From contig NZ_JAAOYO010000001.1 of NCBI RefSeq assembly GCF_011759505.1, forward strand, positions 744,001 through 808,000: a stretch of 64,000 bases of DNA. The letters are read 5' to 3'. A program made the translations under genes and the position numbers. Under the pieces are notes generated by a model that was not told the origin of the DNA, did no database searches, and saw only the letters and a program-made list of their open reading frames with translations. The DNA comes from Curtobacterium salicis (GTDB lineage: Bacteria > Actinomycetota > Actinomycetes > Actinomycetales > Microbacteriaceae). Numbering within the stretch: the stretch's first letter is position 1; each line of letters starts with the position of its first letter. Shown here one piece after another: positions 27,387 to 40,579 of this stretch.

Positions 27387-29126
27387 CTACTTCACCTCGC
27401 CCTTCGCGGCGTCGTAGGTCGGAGCGTCAGGTGCGTCCTTCGCCGGGCCCACACCGACCGGCACGCCGGCCTCGGGGTGGTTCAGGTCGAAGGCCGGGGA
27501 CTCGGAACGGATCCGCGGGATCGAGGTGAAGTTGTGCCGCGGCGGCGGGCAGGAGGTCGCCCACTCGAGCGATCGGCCGTAGCCCCACGGGTCGTTGACG
27601 GCCACCTTCGGAGCGTTCCGCGCCGTGACGTAGACGTTGAAGATGAACGGCAGGAACGAGATGCCGAGGATCATCGAGCCGATCGTCGACACCTGGTTCA
27701 TCCAGGTGAAGCCGTCGTTCGGCAGGTAGGTCGCGTACCGGCGGGGCATGCCCACGACGCCGAGCCAGTGCTGGATGAGGAACGTCGTGTGGAACCCGAC
27801 GAACAGCAGCCAGAAGTGGATCTTACCGAGACGCTCGTTGAGCATCTTGCCGGTGAACTTGGGCCACCAGAAGTAGAAGCCCGAGAACATCGCGAACACG
27901 ACGGTGCCGAAGACCACGTAGTGGAAGTGCGCGACGACGAAGTACGTGTCCGACACGTGGAAGTCGAGCGGCGGCGACGCCAGGATCACGCCGGTGAGAC
28001 CACCGAAGGTGAAGGTCACGAGGAAGCCGATGGCCCAGAGGATCGGGGTCTCGAAGGTGACCGAACCGCGCCACATGGTGCCGACCCAGTTGAAGATCTT
28101 CACGCCGGTCGGGACCGCGATGAGCATCGTCATCAGCGAGAACCAGGGCAGGAGGACGCCACCGGTGACGTACATGTGGTGCGCCCACACCGTGACCGAG
28201 AGGGCCGCGATGGTGATGGTCGCGTAGACGAGGGTCTTGTAACCGAAGATCGGCTTGCGGCTGAACACCGGGAAGACCTCGGACACGATGCCGAAGAACG
28301 GCAGCGCGATGATGTAGACCTCGGGGTGCCCGAAGAACCAGAAGAGGTGCTGCCAGAGCAGGGCACCGCCGTTGGCCGGGTTGAAGATCTGGGCGTCGAA
28401 CACCCGGTCGAGACCGAGGCCGAACAGTGCGGCGGCGAGGACCGGGAAGGCCATCAGCACGAGGAGGCTCGTGACGAGCACGTTCCACGTGAAGATCGAC
28501 ATGCGGAACATCGTCATGCCCGGGGCACGCATCGTGATGATCGTGGTGATGAAGTTGACCGCACCGAGGATCGTCGAGAAGCCCGTCATGCCGAGCCCGA
28601 AGACCCACAACGTGCCGCCGAGCCCTGGTGTGAACGTCGTGTCACTCAGTGGCGCGTAGGCGAACCACCCGAACGATGCCGCACCCTGCGGGGTGAGGAA
28701 GCCGCCGACGGCGATCGCGCTGCCGAAGAAGTACATCCAGAAGGCCAGGCCGTTGAGACGCGGGAACGCCACGTCCGGCGCACCGATCTGGAGCGGCATG
28801 ATCGCGTTCGCGAAGCCCGAGAAGAGCGGCGTCGCGAACATCAGCAGCATGATCGTGCCGTGCATCGTGAAGAGCTGGTTGTACTGCTCCTTGGTCGCGA
28901 CGACCTGGAGGCCCGGCTCGAACAGCTGCGCGCGGATGACGAGCGCCATGATGCCGGCGAGCAGGAAGTAGAGGAACGAGGTGATCAGGTACATGTACCC
29001 GATCGTCTTGTGGTCGGTGGACGTCGCCCACCGAACGATGATGTTGCCCTTGCGACCGACCCTCGACGCCTGGAAGTCCGGCGTCGAAGGCCTGGTGGTC
29101 GCCTGGCCGACGAATGACGTTGTCAT
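27387..29126 (-). CDS. ctaD: Cytochrome c oxidase subunit I
   Basis: The catalytic subunit of the aa3-type heme-copper oxidase, which reduces O2 at the heme a3-CuB centre and pumps protons. The 579 residues contain twelve membrane helices. Marks are the heme a ligand in [12 protein letters not shown], the [15 protein letters not shown] stretch with the CuB histidine-tyrosine cross-link region, [10 protein letters not shown] with two CuB histidines, and [12 protein letters not shown] with heme ligands. The C-terminal tail after about residue 545 is hydrophilic. It starts 12 bp after ctaC and is followed by ctaF. Confidence 0.97.
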   Translation of the reverse strand: MTTSFVGQATTRPSTPDFQASRVGRKGNIIVRWATSTDHKTIGYMYLITSFLYFLLAGIMALVIRAQLFEPGLQVVATKEQYNQLFTMHGTIMLLMFATPLFSGFANAIMPLQIGAPDVAFPRLNGLAFWMYFFGSAIAVGGFLTPQGAASFGWFAYAPLSDTTFTPGLGGTLWVFGLGMTGFSTILGAVNFITTIITMRAPGMTMFRMSIFTWNVLVTSLLVLMAFPVLAAALFGLGLDRVFDAQIFNPANGGALLWQHLFWFFGHPEVYIIALPFFGIVSEVFPVFSRKPIFGYKTLVYATITIAALSVTVWAHHMYVTGGVLLPWFSLMTMLIAVPTGVKIFNWVGTMWRGSVTFETPILWAIGFLVTFTFGGLTGVILASPPLDFHVSDTYFVVAHFHYVVFGTVVFAMFSGFYFWWPKFTGKMLNERLGKIHFWLLFVGFHTTFLIQHWLGVVGMPRRYATYLPNDGFTWMNQVSTIGSMILGISFLPFIFNVYVTARNAPKVAVNDPWGYGRSLEWATSCPPPRHNFTSIPRIRSESPAFDLNHPEAGVPVGVGPAKDAPDAPTYDAAKGEVK

Positions 29127-29138
29127 TGAGACGCGCCC

Positions 29139-30041
29139 TTACTTCTTCTCGCTGGACGCCTCGGCAGGCGCCTCGTTGTTCGGCTGGTTCGTGTTGGTGT
29201 CGTACTCGTTGCCGAGCAGACCGACCTTGCCCTGGTCCTTGAGGGACGCGAGGTAGTCGTCGTAGTCCGCCTGCGACACGACCTTCACCTGGAAGAGCAT
29301 GAGGGAGTGGTACTCACCGCAGAGCTCGGCGCACTTGCCCTGGTACGTGCCGACCTTCTCCGGGATGAAGTACTCGTAGTTCGTCCGCCCCGGGAGCATG
29401 TCCTTCTTGTAGAGGAAGTCGATGACCCAGAAGGAGTGGTTGACGTCGCGCGAGCTGAGCTCGATCTCGACCTTCTTGCCGACCGGCAGGTACAGCGTCG
29501 GGAGGAGCGACTCGTCGATGGCGCCGCCACCGTTCTCTTCTTCCTGGGCCTGGATGCCCTGGTAGTAGACGCTTTCCTTCGGGTTCTTCTGGTCGATGTA
29601 GTTGAAGTCCCAGCCCCAGCGCTTGCCGTAGACGTGCACGGTGGCATCGGGCTGTGCGAACGGCTTCTCGATCGCTTCCTGGTCCTTCGCGGTGAAAGCG
29701 AAGAAGCCGAGGACGAGGATCAGCGGCACGATCGTGTAGAAGATCTCGAGCGGCATGTTGTACCGCATCTGCACGGGCAGGCCGGTCTGGCCCTTCCGGC
29801 GGCGGTAGACGATCGCGGCCCAGATGATCAGACCCCAGACGATGAGACCGACTGCGAGCAGCACGATCCAGCTCGTCGTCCACAGGCCGACGATGCGGCT
29901 CGTGTGGTTGGTGACGTCCTTCGTCTGCTCCGTGCCCGGGAGCCATCCGTTCATCTGCTGCTGCGTGCAGCCAGCCAGTGCGATGACCAGACCGACGGCC
30001 ACCGGCACGGCCGCCCAACGTATACGGCGATTCGAACGCAC
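29139..30041 (-). CDS. ctaC: Cytochrome c oxidase subunit II
   Basis: Carries the CuA centre that accepts electrons from cytochrome c. The GTG at 30041 gives 300 residues and has GAGAGG just upstream; an open frame reaches 30119 without such a site. The N-terminus has a lipobox (LAGC, Cys25), so the mature protein is probably a lipoprotein, then two membrane helices and the extracellular cupredoxin domain. The CuA ligands are in GKCAELCGEYHSLM near residue 233-246, with an upstream histidine in DVNHSFWV. It is the first gene of ctaC-ctaD-ctaF. Confidence 0.95.
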   Translation of the reverse strand: MRSNRRIRWAAVPVAVGLVIALAGCTQQQMNGWLPGTEQTKDVTNHTSRIVGLWTTSWIVLLAVGLIVWGLIIWAAIVYRRRKGQTGLPVQMRYNMPLEIFYTIVPLILVLGFFAFTAKDQEAIEKPFAQPDATVHVYGKRWGWDFNYIDQKNPKESVYYQGIQAQEEENGGGAIDESLLPTLYLPVGKKVEIELSSRDVNHSFWVIDFLYKKDMLPGRTNYEYFIPEKVGTYQGKCAELCGEYHSLMLFQVKVVSQADYDDYLASLKDQGKVGLLGNEYDTNTNQPNNEAPAEASSEKK

Positions 30042-30399
30042 TGTTACCTCTCGGAAAGACGTGGCCCGGGAACCGGTCGTCGTGCGACCGGCGCCGACGG
30101 TGACCCCGTCGACGAGCACCGAGGTCAGCCGCAGGGCTGACGCGTGGGTGACTCCCAGCTTGGTTGGAACACTCCTAGCCTACTCGCAGCCATCGACACC
30201 GAGCGCACAACCGACACGCGTTGTGGACGGAAACGGCACTGCGAGCGGCGGTTTCCCCTGGTCATCTGCGCCGCCGACAACCTGTGTCACGGTGCAGATG
30301 CAGGAACGCGAACGGGGAGCGACCATGTCGGTCACTCCCCGTTCGCGTGTCGCCGCTCCCCCGCGCAGGCGGAGGACCGGCGGGCGGTCCGTCGGACGA
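30042..30399. promoter_or_regulatory. 358-bp intergenic region upstream of ctaC
   Basis: No convincing gene lies here. The part next to ctaC holds its ribosome site and presumably its promoter; TAGGCT on the minus strand (30182-30177) fits TANNNT, but no good -35 element is properly spaced, so this is tentative. A long untranslated leader of about 130 nt would result. The distal part contains the erpA terminator hairpin at 30306-30348. Confidence 0.4.
30306..30348 (-). terminator. erpA terminator hairpin
   Basis: An inverted repeat with outer arms ACGCGAACGGGGAG and CTCCCCGTTCGCGT (14 bp, perfect) and an inner GACC/GGTC stem. It begins 52 bp past the erpA stop on the minus strand. Confidence 0.75.
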
Positions 30400-30768
30400 T
30401 CAGTGGAAGCTGTCGCCACACGCGCAGGAGCCCTGCGCGTTCGGGTTGTCGATCGTGAAGCCCTGCTTCTGGATCGTGTCTTCGAAGTCGATCGTGGCGC
30501 CGTCGAGGTACGGGACGCTCATCTTGTCGACGACCACCTCGACGCCGTCGAACTCGGCCGTGGCGTCACCGTCGAGGAGTCGCTCGTCGAAGTAGAGCTG
30601 GTAGATGAGACCCGAGCACCCGCCGGGCTGGACGGCCAGGCGGAGACGCAGGTCGTCGCGCCCTTCCTGCTCGAGCAGGCTGGCGACCTTCGACGAGGCC
30701 GCGTCGCTCAGCAGCACACCGTGCGACTTGGCGTCGGTCGCTGCTTCGGTCGTGATGGTGTCGCTCAT
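30400..30768 (-). CDS. erpA: Iron-sulfur cluster insertion protein, ErpA/HesB type
   Basis: A 122-residue A-type carrier that receives Fe-S clusters from the assembly scaffold and passes them to apo-enzymes. Cluster ligands are the cysteine in PGGCSGLIYQL near residue 50 and the C-terminal CAC pair in GSCACGDSFH. The length and the DFEDTIQKQGFTIDNPNA segment are typical. The ATG overlaps the stop of the M20 peptidase gene (ATGA). Respiratory enzymes and central metabolism are the likely clients in general. The link to the adjacent cox operon is positional only, because a terminator separates them. Confidence 0.9.
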   Translation of the reverse strand: MSDTITTEAATDAKSHGVLLSDAASSKVASLLEQEGRDDLRLRLAVQPGGCSGLIYQLYFDERLLDGDATAEFDGVEVVVDKMSVPYLDGATIDFEDTIQKQGFTIDNPNAQGSCACGDSFH

Positions 30769-32363
30769 CGGCGTCTCCCTTGCTGGCGGTGTCGTTCACC
30801 GGCCGTCGCGTCGATTCTAAGCACGTGCACCGACGAGCGGGGGCCCCGTCCAGGACCTGTGGAGGACGAACCGTGACGACCGAGGGACGCCCGACCCTGC
30901 AAACGCGCCAGGAGGATCGCCTCCGAGAGGATCGCGCGGTGCAGGACGCCGAGGTGCTGGGACTCGTTCGGGCTGTGCGCCCGCGTGTCGGGGTCCTCGA
31001 CACCGGTGACCAGGATCTGGGCCTCCGGGAACTCGGCGGCCAGGTCGGAGACGAACGGGATCGACCCACCGATGCCCTGCTCCACGGCGTCGGCGCCCCA
31101 ACCCTCGGACATCGCGGTGCGCGCCTCCTGGACGGCCCACCCGGTCGCGTCGACCAGGAAGCCGTCGCCGGCGTCGACCTCGGTGATCTCCATCCGGGCG
31201 CCGAAGGGGACGTGCTGGCGCAGGTGGGCCTCCACGGCGGCGAAGGCCTCCGTCGCGGCCTGCCCCGGAGCCACTCGGACCGACACACGGGCGGCGACGG
31301 TGGGGATCAGCGTGTTCGAGGCGTTCGCGACGCTCGGGACGTCGAGGCCGGTCACCGTGATCGACGGCTGGAACCACATCCGCGACAGGACCGGACCACT
31401 GCCGACCGGTCGGGCACCCTCGACCAGGGCGGCCTCGGTGGCGAAGTCCGCCTCGGACCGCTCGGGCACCGGGGCGTCGTGGGCCGTCAGCCCGGACACG
31501 GCGACCGCGCCGTCGTCGTCGTGCAGCGAGGCCAGCAGGCGCACCATCGGCATCATCGCGTCGGGCGCCGCGCCGCCGTACATGCCGCTGTGGCTGGCGT
31601 GTTCGAGCGTCGTGACGGTGAGCTTGAACGTGGTGTTCCCACGGAGCGACACGGTGATGGCCGGGACCTCGGTGGACCAGTTGTCGCTGTCCGCGACCAC
31701 GATGACGTCCGCCGCCAGGTGCTCCCGCTGCTCGCGCAGGAAGGTCCGGAACGAGCGGGAGCCGAACTCCTCCTCCCCCTCGATGAACAGCACGATCCCG
31801 ACGTCCAGGTCGTCGCCGAACCGGTCGTGCACGGCCCGGAGCGCGGCGACGTGGGTCATCACGCCGGCCTTGTCGTCCGAGGCGCCGCGGCCGTAGAGGC
31901 GGTCACCGCGGAGGGTCGGCTCGAACGGCGGGGTCTCCCACAGCGCGTCGTCGCCCTGGGGCTGCACGTCGTGGTGGGCGTAGAGCATCACGGTCGGCTT
32001 CCCGTTCCGTGCCGGACGCACCGCCAGGACCGCCGGCTGCCCGAGCTCGACGGTCTCCTCCCCTGGAGCGACCGTGTCGGCGTCGGCGGGCGTGTCACCC
32101 GCCACCGCGGACCGCAGGATCCGGACCTCGTCGAACACCTCGGTCGAGCGCACCAGCTCGGCCACGGCCTCCGCGTTCCGCCGCACGTGCGCCGGGTCGA
32201 ACGCCGACCAGGACACCGACGGGATGCGCACGAGCGCGGACAGGTCGGCGATCGTGGCGGGCAGCGCGCCGTGCACGTGCTCACGCAGCGCCTCCAGCAG
32301 GGCGGGGTCGGTCGCGGGCGCCTGGGGCCCCGCTGCGGAGCTGTGCTTCTCGGTGTCGGTCAT
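30765..32363 (-). CDS. M20 family metallopeptidase (dipeptidase)
   Basis: A 532-residue zinc-dependent M20 peptidase of the dipeptidase/CNDP type. Metal-binding motifs are visible: MLYAHHDVQPQ (first His and the catalytic Asp), GRGASDDKAGV (bridging Asp), EGEEEFGS (catalytic and metal Glu pair) and SPNESQHL near the end (last His region). The dimerisation domain sits between them. The last 45 residues after ARLQGRA are Arg/Ser-rich and look unlike the family. They run to the ATGA overlap with erpA, so the tail may be real or dispensable. TAGATT ends 7 bp before the ATG, and no ribosome site is seen, which suggests leaderless initiation. Confidence 0.87.
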   Translation of the reverse strand: MTDTEKHSSAAGPQAPATDPALLEALREHVHGALPATIADLSALVRIPSVSWSAFDPAHVRRNAEAVAELVRSTEVFDEVRILRSAVAGDTPADADTVAPGEETVELGQPAVLAVRPARNGKPTVMLYAHHDVQPQGDDALWETPPFEPTLRGDRLYGRGASDDKAGVMTHVAALRAVHDRFGDDLDVGIVLFIEGEEEFGSRSFRTFLREQREHLAADVIVVADSDNWSTEVPAITVSLRGNTTFKLTVTTLEHASHSGMYGGAAPDAMMPMVRLLASLHDDDGAVAVSGLTAHDAPVPERSEADFATEAALVEGARPVGSGPVLSRMWFQPSITVTGLDVPSVANASNTLIPTVAARVSVRVAPGQAATEAFAAVEAHLRQHVPFGARMEITEVDAGDGFLVDATGWAVQEARTAMSEGWGADAVEQGIGGSIPFVSDLAAEFPEAQILVTGVEDPDTRAHSPNESQHLGVLHRAILSEAILLARLQGRASLGRHGSSSTGPGRGPRSSVHVLRIDATAGERHRQQGRRR

Positions 32364-32369
32364 GGCCGG

Positions 32370-32376
32370 TAATCTA
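32370..32376. promoter_or_regulatory. Overlapping divergent -10 elements
   Basis: The 7-bp TAATCTA contains TAATCT on the plus strand (32370-32375, toward the DUF3043 gene, with TTCTCG 17 bp upstream) and TAGATT on the minus strand (32376-32371, 7 bp from the M20 peptidase ATG). Both fit TANNNT. The gap between the two divergent starts is only 51 bp. Confidence 0.5.
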
Positions 32377-32414
32377 GAGGACGTCCAGCACGCAGAGCGC
32401 CGTTAGGAACGACC

Positions 32415-32990
32415 GTGGCGAAGGCAACCCCCAAGACCAACGTGACCGTGAACCCGGCCGACGACGAACTCGTCGCGCACGGCAAGGGTCGCCCCACGCC
32501 GTCCCGCCGCGAACGCGAAGCCGCCAACAAGCGTCCGATCGTCGGCAACACCCCGGCTGACAAGAAGGCCGCGCGGACCCGTCTCAACGGTGACCGTGAG
32601 CGCGCACGTGTCGGCATGGCGAACGGTGAAGAGCGCTACCTGCCGGCGAAGGACCGCGGCGAGCAGCGTCGGTTCATCCGCAACACCATCGACGCCCGCT
32701 GGAACGTCGGCGAAGTGATGATGCCGGTGCTCATCCTGTTCCTGCTCGTCGGCTTCCTCGCCGCGAAGACCGCCGCCGCCTCGTACTCGCTGCTCTTCGT
32801 CTGGGCGTTCGTGCTGTTGTTCGTCCTCGACTGCGCCGTCCTCTGGTTCGCACTGCGCCGGAAGTTGACCGCTGCCGGGCAGGAGTTCCAGCGCGGGAAC
32901 TTCCTCTACATCCTCACGCGAGCGTGGCAGCTGCGCTTCCTCCGCCTGCCGAAGCCGCAGGTCAAGCGCGGGCAGTACCCGACCCTCTGA
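32415..32990 (+). CDS. DUF3043 family membrane protein
   Basis: A 191-residue actinobacterial protein of the DUF3043 family. The first 95 residues are charged and cytoplasmic, with basic stretches such as SRREREAANKRPIVG and EERYLPAKDRGEQRRFIRN. Two adjacent membrane helices follow (about 103-120 and 123-147), then a basic tail ending KPQVKRGQYPTL. The family has no established function. A GTG start with AGGAAC upstream fits the family N-terminus. It is monocistronic and convergent with pyrD, with a terminator hairpin between. Confidence 0.85.
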   Translation: MAKATPKTNVTVNPADDELVAHGKGRPTPSRREREAANKRPIVGNTPADKKAARTRLNGDRERARVGMANGEERYLPAKDRGEQRRFIRNTIDARWNVGEVMMPVLILFLLVGFLAAKTAAASYSLLFVWAFVLLFVLDCAVLWFALRRKLTAAGQEFQRGNFLYILTRAWQLRFLRLPKPQVKRGQYPTL

Positions 32991-33009
32991 CCTCGCTCCG
33001 CTCGGGAGC

Positions 33010-33045
33010 CGAAGCGCCGTCGACCTCCGGGTCGGCGGCGCTTCG
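33010..33045. terminator. Terminator between DUF3043 gene and pyrD
   Basis: A hairpin with 16-nt arms (CGAAGCGCCGTCGACC and complement, one wobble) and a short TCCG loop, starting 19 bp past the DUF3043 stop. It sits in a convergent gap, so it may also stop the long minus-strand run that ends at pyrD. Confidence 0.7.
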
Positions 33046-33099
33046 TCGTGGGGCGACCAGCGCGACGCGCCGCCACGCGGCCACTTGCCAGGCGCGGCC

Positions 33100-34167
33100 T
33101 CAGCGTCGCCGCAGGCGCTTCCGGCGGAGTCGGTTGATGCGCATCGCCCAGGTCGGCCCCTCGTAGAGGAACGCGGTGTAGCCCTGCACGAGCGTCGCAC
33201 CGGCGGCGATCCGGGCCTGGACGTCAGCCTCGGACGTGACGCCACCGACCGCGATGACGCAGAACCCGGCCGGCACCGCGGCGCGGACCCGACGCAGGAC
33301 CTCGAGCGAGCGCTCCCCGAGCGGTGCACCGGAGAGTCCACCGGCACCCATGGCCCGGACGTCGTCGTCGGGTGTCGTGAGCCCGGTGCGCTCGATCGTC
33401 GTGTTGGTCGCGATGACGCCGGAGAGGCCGAGCTCCACCGCGAGACCGGCGATGGCGTCGATCTGCTCGTCGGTGAGGTCCGGCGCGATCTTCACCAGGA
33501 CCGGGGTGCGGCCGGCGGCGTCGTGCACCGCGGAGAGCAGCGGACGGAGCTGGTCGAGCTCCTGCAGGCCGCGCAGGCCGGGCGTGTTCGGTGAGCTGAC
33601 GTTGACCGCCAGGTAGTCGGCGAACGGCGCGAGCAGCCGCGTGGACTCGAGGTAGTCCTCCACCGCGTCCTCGACGGACACGACACGGCTCTTGCCGATG
33701 TTGACGCCGATGACCGGGCGCCCCGGGTTGCGGCGCGCGCGCTCCAGGCGGCCGGCGGCCTTGACGGCACCGTGGTTGTTGAAGCCCATCCGGTTGATCA
33801 GTGCACGGTCCGCGATGAGGCGGAAGAGTCGGGGTCGCTCGTTGCCCGGCTGTGCTCGTGCCGTGATGGTGCCGACCTCGACGTGGCCGAAGCCGAGGAC
33901 GCCGAGCCCGGCGATGGCGCGGGCGTCCTTGTCGAACCCGGCAGCCAGGCCGAACCGGGACGGGAAGTGGATCCCCATCGTGGTGATGCCGTCCTCGGCC
34001 GACGGCCGGGCGGAGCGCTCGACGGCCCGACCGAGGAAGGGCACGTGCGGCAGCAGCCGGATCACGCTGAAGGCCAGGTGGTGGGCCCGTTCCGGGTCCA
34101 TCTTCGCGAAGACGTTCCGGAAGACGACCCCGTACCCGGCGCGCACCAGGGACTCGACGCCGCTCAC
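33100..34167 (-). CDS. pyrD: Quinone-dependent dihydroorotate dehydrogenase (class 2)
   Basis: Oxidises dihydroorotate to orotate in pyrimidine synthesis and passes electrons to menaquinone at the membrane. The GTG at 34167 gives 355 residues. The N-terminal amphipathic segment is followed by the FMN barrel: [21 protein letters not shown], the catalytic serine in [11 protein letters not shown] near residue 187, and IAVGGV with the phosphate site. A serine base marks class 2. The start overlaps the nrdR stop (GTGA). It ends the long co-directional run that begins at mraZ. Confidence 0.93.
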   Translation of the reverse strand: MSGVESLVRAGYGVVFRNVFAKMDPERAHHLAFSVIRLLPHVPFLGRAVERSARPSAEDGITTMGIHFPSRFGLAAGFDKDARAIAGLGVLGFGHVEVGTITARAQPGNERPRLFRLIADRALINRMGFNNHGAVKAAGRLERARRNPGRPVIGVNIGKSRVVSVEDAVEDYLESTRLLAPFADYLAVNVSSPNTPGLRGLQELDQLRPLLSAVHDAAGRTPVLVKIAPDLTDEQIDAIAGLAVELGLSGVIATNTTIERTGLTTPDDDVRAMGAGGLSGAPLGERSLEVLRRVRAAVPAGFCVIAVGGVTSEADVQARIAAGATLVQGYTAFLYEGPTWAMRINRLRRKRLRRR

Positions 34168-34655
34168 GCTCCGGCGCCGTCCGCGGGCCGGTCGGAACCG
34201 GACGCGCTGTGGTGGTCGATGCGGAGCTGGCCGATCGCGTCCTCGAAGTCCTCGAGCGAGTCGAACGCCTGGTAGACGCTGGCGTACCGCAGGTAGGCGA
34301 CCTCGTCGAGCTCGCGGAGCGGGCTGAGGATCGCCAGCCCGATGTCGTTCGCCTCGATCTGGCTCGCGCCGGACGACCGGACGATCTCCTCGACCCGCTG
34401 CGCGAGCACCGCGAGGTCGGAGTCCGTGACCGGTCGGCCCTGGCACGCCTTCCGCACGCCGGAGATGATCTTCTCGCGACTGAAGGGTTCGAGGACGCCG
34501 TTGCGCTTCACCACGTTGAGCGAGGCGGTCTCGGTGGTCGAGAACCGCCGTCCGCAGTTCGGGCACTGACGACGTCGGCGGATGGAGGTTCCGTCGTCGC
34601 TCGTCCGGGAGTCGACGACACGGGAGTCCGGGTGGCGGCAGAAGGGGCAGAACAT
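34164..34655 (-). CDS. nrdR: Transcriptional repressor NrdR
   Basis: A repressor of ribonucleotide reductase genes that senses ATP/dATP. The N-terminal zinc ribbon has CPFC and CPNC pairs in the first 34 residues ([31 protein letters not shown]). An ATP-cone follows from about residue 49, [15 protein letters not shown]. At 163 residues it is slightly longer than the usual 150 because of a C-terminal Ser/Asp-rich tail. It starts 12 bp after hisD and overlaps pyrD by 4 bp. Its target NrdR boxes and the nrd genes are not in this window. Confidence 0.95.
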   Translation of the reverse strand: MFCPFCRHPDSRVVDSRTSDDGTSIRRRRQCPNCGRRFSTTETASLNVVKRNGVLEPFSREKIISGVRKACQGRPVTDSDLAVLAQRVEEIVRSSGASQIEANDIGLAILSPLRELDEVAYLRYASVYQAFDSLEDFEDAIGQLRIDHHSASGSDRPADGAGA

Positions 34656-34667
34656 GGCGCCCTCAGG

Positions 34668-35975
34668 CTAGCGGTTCGTGCGCTCGGACACGGCCGCGCC
34701 GTGCGCCGGCAGCTGCTCTTCGGTCGACAGCGCGACGATGTGCGGCGCGACCGCGGCCAGGGCGGCCGCGGTGTACCGGATCACCTGCTGCGGACGCAGG
34801 AAGGTCGATGCGGACAGGCCGGACCCGAAGCGCGCCTGCCCACCGGTCGGCAGGACGTGGTTCGAGCCTGCCAGGTAGTCGCCGAGGCTCACCGGCGTGC
34901 TCGGTCCGACGAACACCGCACCGGCGGCGTCGATGTCGGCGAGCACCGCGTCGTCGTCGGCGGTCTGGATCTCGAGGTGCTCCGGCCCGTAGGCGTTGCT
35001 GACCGTCGCGGCGTCGGTCAGCGAGTCCACCAGGACGATCGCCGACTGCGGTCCGTCCAGGGCGGCCTGGAGGCGCGCAGCCGTGCCGAGCACCGCCGTG
35101 CGTTCCGGGATGGCGGCTTCCACCGCGTCGGCGAACGCGGCCGACGTCGTGACGAGCACGCTGCCGGCCTGCTCGTCGTGCTCGGCCTGGCTGATGAGGT
35201 CCGCCGCGACGTTGCCCGCGTCGGCAGTGTCGTCCGCGATCACGAGGATCTCGGAGGCGCCGGCCTCGGAGTCGATGCCCACGATGCCGCGGACCAGGCG
35301 CTTGGCGGCGGCGACGTAGTTGTTGCCCGGACCGGTCACCAGGTCGACGGGCTCGAGACCGATCTCCGGCACGCCGTGGGCCAGTGCCCCCACCGCACCG
35401 GCACCGCCCATCGCGTAGACCTCCTGCACGCCGAGGAGTCCGGCCGCGGCGAGGATCGTCGGGTGCACCGCACCGCCGTGGTCGCGCTGCGGCGGGGAGA
35501 CGAGCGCGATCGACCCGACGCCCGCGACCTGCGCGGGGACGACGTTCATGACGACGCTGGAGGGGTAGACGGCCTTGCCGCCCGGCACGTAGAGCCCGAC
35601 GCGGCGCATCGGCTGCCAGCGCTGGTGGACCTCGGCGCCGTCGGCGAGCGTGGTCACCGACGGCGACGGCACCTGCGCGGCGCTCGCGGCACGGACGCGA
35701 CGGATCGCCTCGTCGAGGGCGGCACGGAGCTCGGGCGTGAGTCCGGCGACCGCTGCGTCGATCTCGGCGGCGGGCACCCGCACGTGCTCCGGCGCGCCCC
35801 CGTCGAACCGTTCCGCCTGCTCGCGGAGCGCCGCGGCACCGCGGTCACGGACGTCGTCCACGAGCACGCGAGCGGCGTCCACCGCATGCCCGACGTCGCC
35901 CGCGGCACGCGGCATCAGTCGGAGGAGTTCGGCACGGCCCGGGAGCCCGCCACGGAGGTCGATTCGCTGCATCAT
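34668..35975 (-). CDS. hisD: Histidinol dehydrogenase
   Basis: Catalyses the last two steps of histidine synthesis, histidinol to histidine, using NAD and a zinc ion. The 435-residue protein has the typical segments GLYVPGGKAVYPSSV, VDLVTGPGNNYVAAAKR, GIDSEAGASEILVIAD with the catalytic Glu region, SQAEHDEQAGS and the zinc-site stretch GPSTPVSLGDYLAGSNHVLPT. It lies 44 bp downstream of dnaE and 12 bp upstream of nrdR. No other his genes are present, but an isolated hisD after dnaE is common in related actinobacteria. Confidence 0.95.
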   Translation of the reverse strand: MMQRIDLRGGLPGRAELLRLMPRAAGDVGHAVDAARVLVDDVRDRGAAALREQAERFDGGAPEHVRVPAAEIDAAVAGLTPELRAALDEAIRRVRAASAAQVPSPSVTTLADGAEVHQRWQPMRRVGLYVPGGKAVYPSSVVMNVVPAQVAGVGSIALVSPPQRDHGGAVHPTILAAAGLLGVQEVYAMGGAGAVGALAHGVPEIGLEPVDLVTGPGNNYVAAAKRLVRGIVGIDSEAGASEILVIADDTADAGNVAADLISQAEHDEQAGSVLVTTSAAFADAVEAAIPERTAVLGTAARLQAALDGPQSAIVLVDSLTDAATVSNAYGPEHLEIQTADDDAVLADIDAAGAVFVGPSTPVSLGDYLAGSNHVLPTGGQARFGSGLSASTFLRPQQVIRYTAAALAAVAPHIVALSTEEQLPAHGAAVSERTNR

Positions 35976-36019
35976 GAGGCCTCCAGCGTAGCGACGACCG
36001 CTGACCGGACCGGACCCCG

Positions 36020-39553
<3,534 letters not shown>

Positions 39554-39655
39554 GGAACCTCCGGTTCGTACGGTCTGCGGTGGGGTGTGGACAGCCTAAC
39601 CGCGACCGACGACGATCCCGAACGTGTCGCCGGAGGACCGCACGTCCACCGCCGG

Positions 39656-40579
39656 TCAGGCCGCGCGGATCCGGTCGAGCGCCAGCTGCAGGTCGTCCGG
39701 GTACGCGGCCTGGAACTCGACCCAGTCCCCCGTGCGCGGGTGCGCGAAGCCGAGCCGGACCGCGTCGAGCCACTGTCGTGTGAGCCCCAGTTCCTCGGCC
39801 AGCACCGGGTCGGCCCCGTACGTCGTGTCGCCGACGAGCGGGTGCCGGGTGGCCGCCATGTGCACGCGGATCTGGTGCGTGCGGCCGGTCTCCAGGTGCA
39901 CCTCGAGCAGGGTTGCGGAGCGGAAGGCCTCGAGGGTCGCGTAGTGGGTGACACTCGGCTTGCCGTCGGCGGTGACCGCGAACTTCCAGTCGTTCGAGGG
40001 ATGCCGTCCGATCGGCGCGTCGATCGTGCCGGAGGTCGGATCCGGGTGTCCCTGGGCGAGCGCGTGGTAGACCTTCTCGACCGTGCGCTCCTTGAACGCC
40101 CGCTTGAGGTGGGTGTACGCCAGCTCGGTCTTCGCGACGACCATCAGGCCGGACGTGCCGACGTCGAGTCGGTGCACGATGCCGGCCCGTTCGGCGGCAC
40201 CGGACGTCGCGATGGTGAAGCCGGCGGCGGCCAGGCCACCGGGGACCGTCGGGCCGTCCCAGCCGGGCGACGGGTGCGCCGCGACCCCGACCGGCTTGTC
40301 GACGACGACGATGTCCTCGTCGTCGTGCACGACCGTCATGCCGGGGACCGCCACCGGCACGATGCGCGGCGGCTCCTTCGGCGTCCACTCGACCTCGAGC
40401 CAGGCGTCGGCGTGCAACCGGTCGGACTTCTCGGCGACGACGCCGTCGACGCGCACCCCGCCGGCGGCGACGACGTCGGCCGCGAAGGACCGGCTGAAAC
40501 CGAGGAGCTTGGCGATGGCGGCGTCGACACGCTCACCGGCGAGCCCGTCCGGGACGGGCAGCTGTCGCTGCTCGCTCAC
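39656..40579 (-). CDS. rluD: RluA-family 23S rRNA pseudouridine synthase
   Basis: A 307-residue pseudouridine synthase with an N-terminal S4 RNA-binding domain ([19 protein letters not shown]) and the catalytic domain with [15 protein letters not shown], where the aspartate attacks the target base. The family is RluA/RluC/RluD. The position next to lspA, and the S4 domain, favour the RluD type that modifies helix 69, but the exact rRNA sites cannot be read. The GTG start overlaps the lspA stop (GTGA), the usual actinobacterial pairing. Confidence 0.88.
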   Translation of the reverse strand: MSEQRQLPVPDGLAGERVDAAIAKLLGFSRSFAADVVAAGGVRVDGVVAEKSDRLHADAWLEVEWTPKEPPRIVPVAVPGMTVVHDDEDIVVVDKPVGVAAHPSPGWDGPTVPGGLAAAGFTIATSGAAERAGIVHRLDVGTSGLMVVAKTELAYTHLKRAFKERTVEKVYHALAQGHPDPTSGTIDAPIGRHPSNDWKFAVTADGKPSVTHYATLEAFRSATLLEVHLETGRTHQIRVHMAATRHPLVGDTTYGADPVLAEELGLTRQWLDAVRLGFAHPRTGDWVEFQAAYPDDLQLALDRIRAA

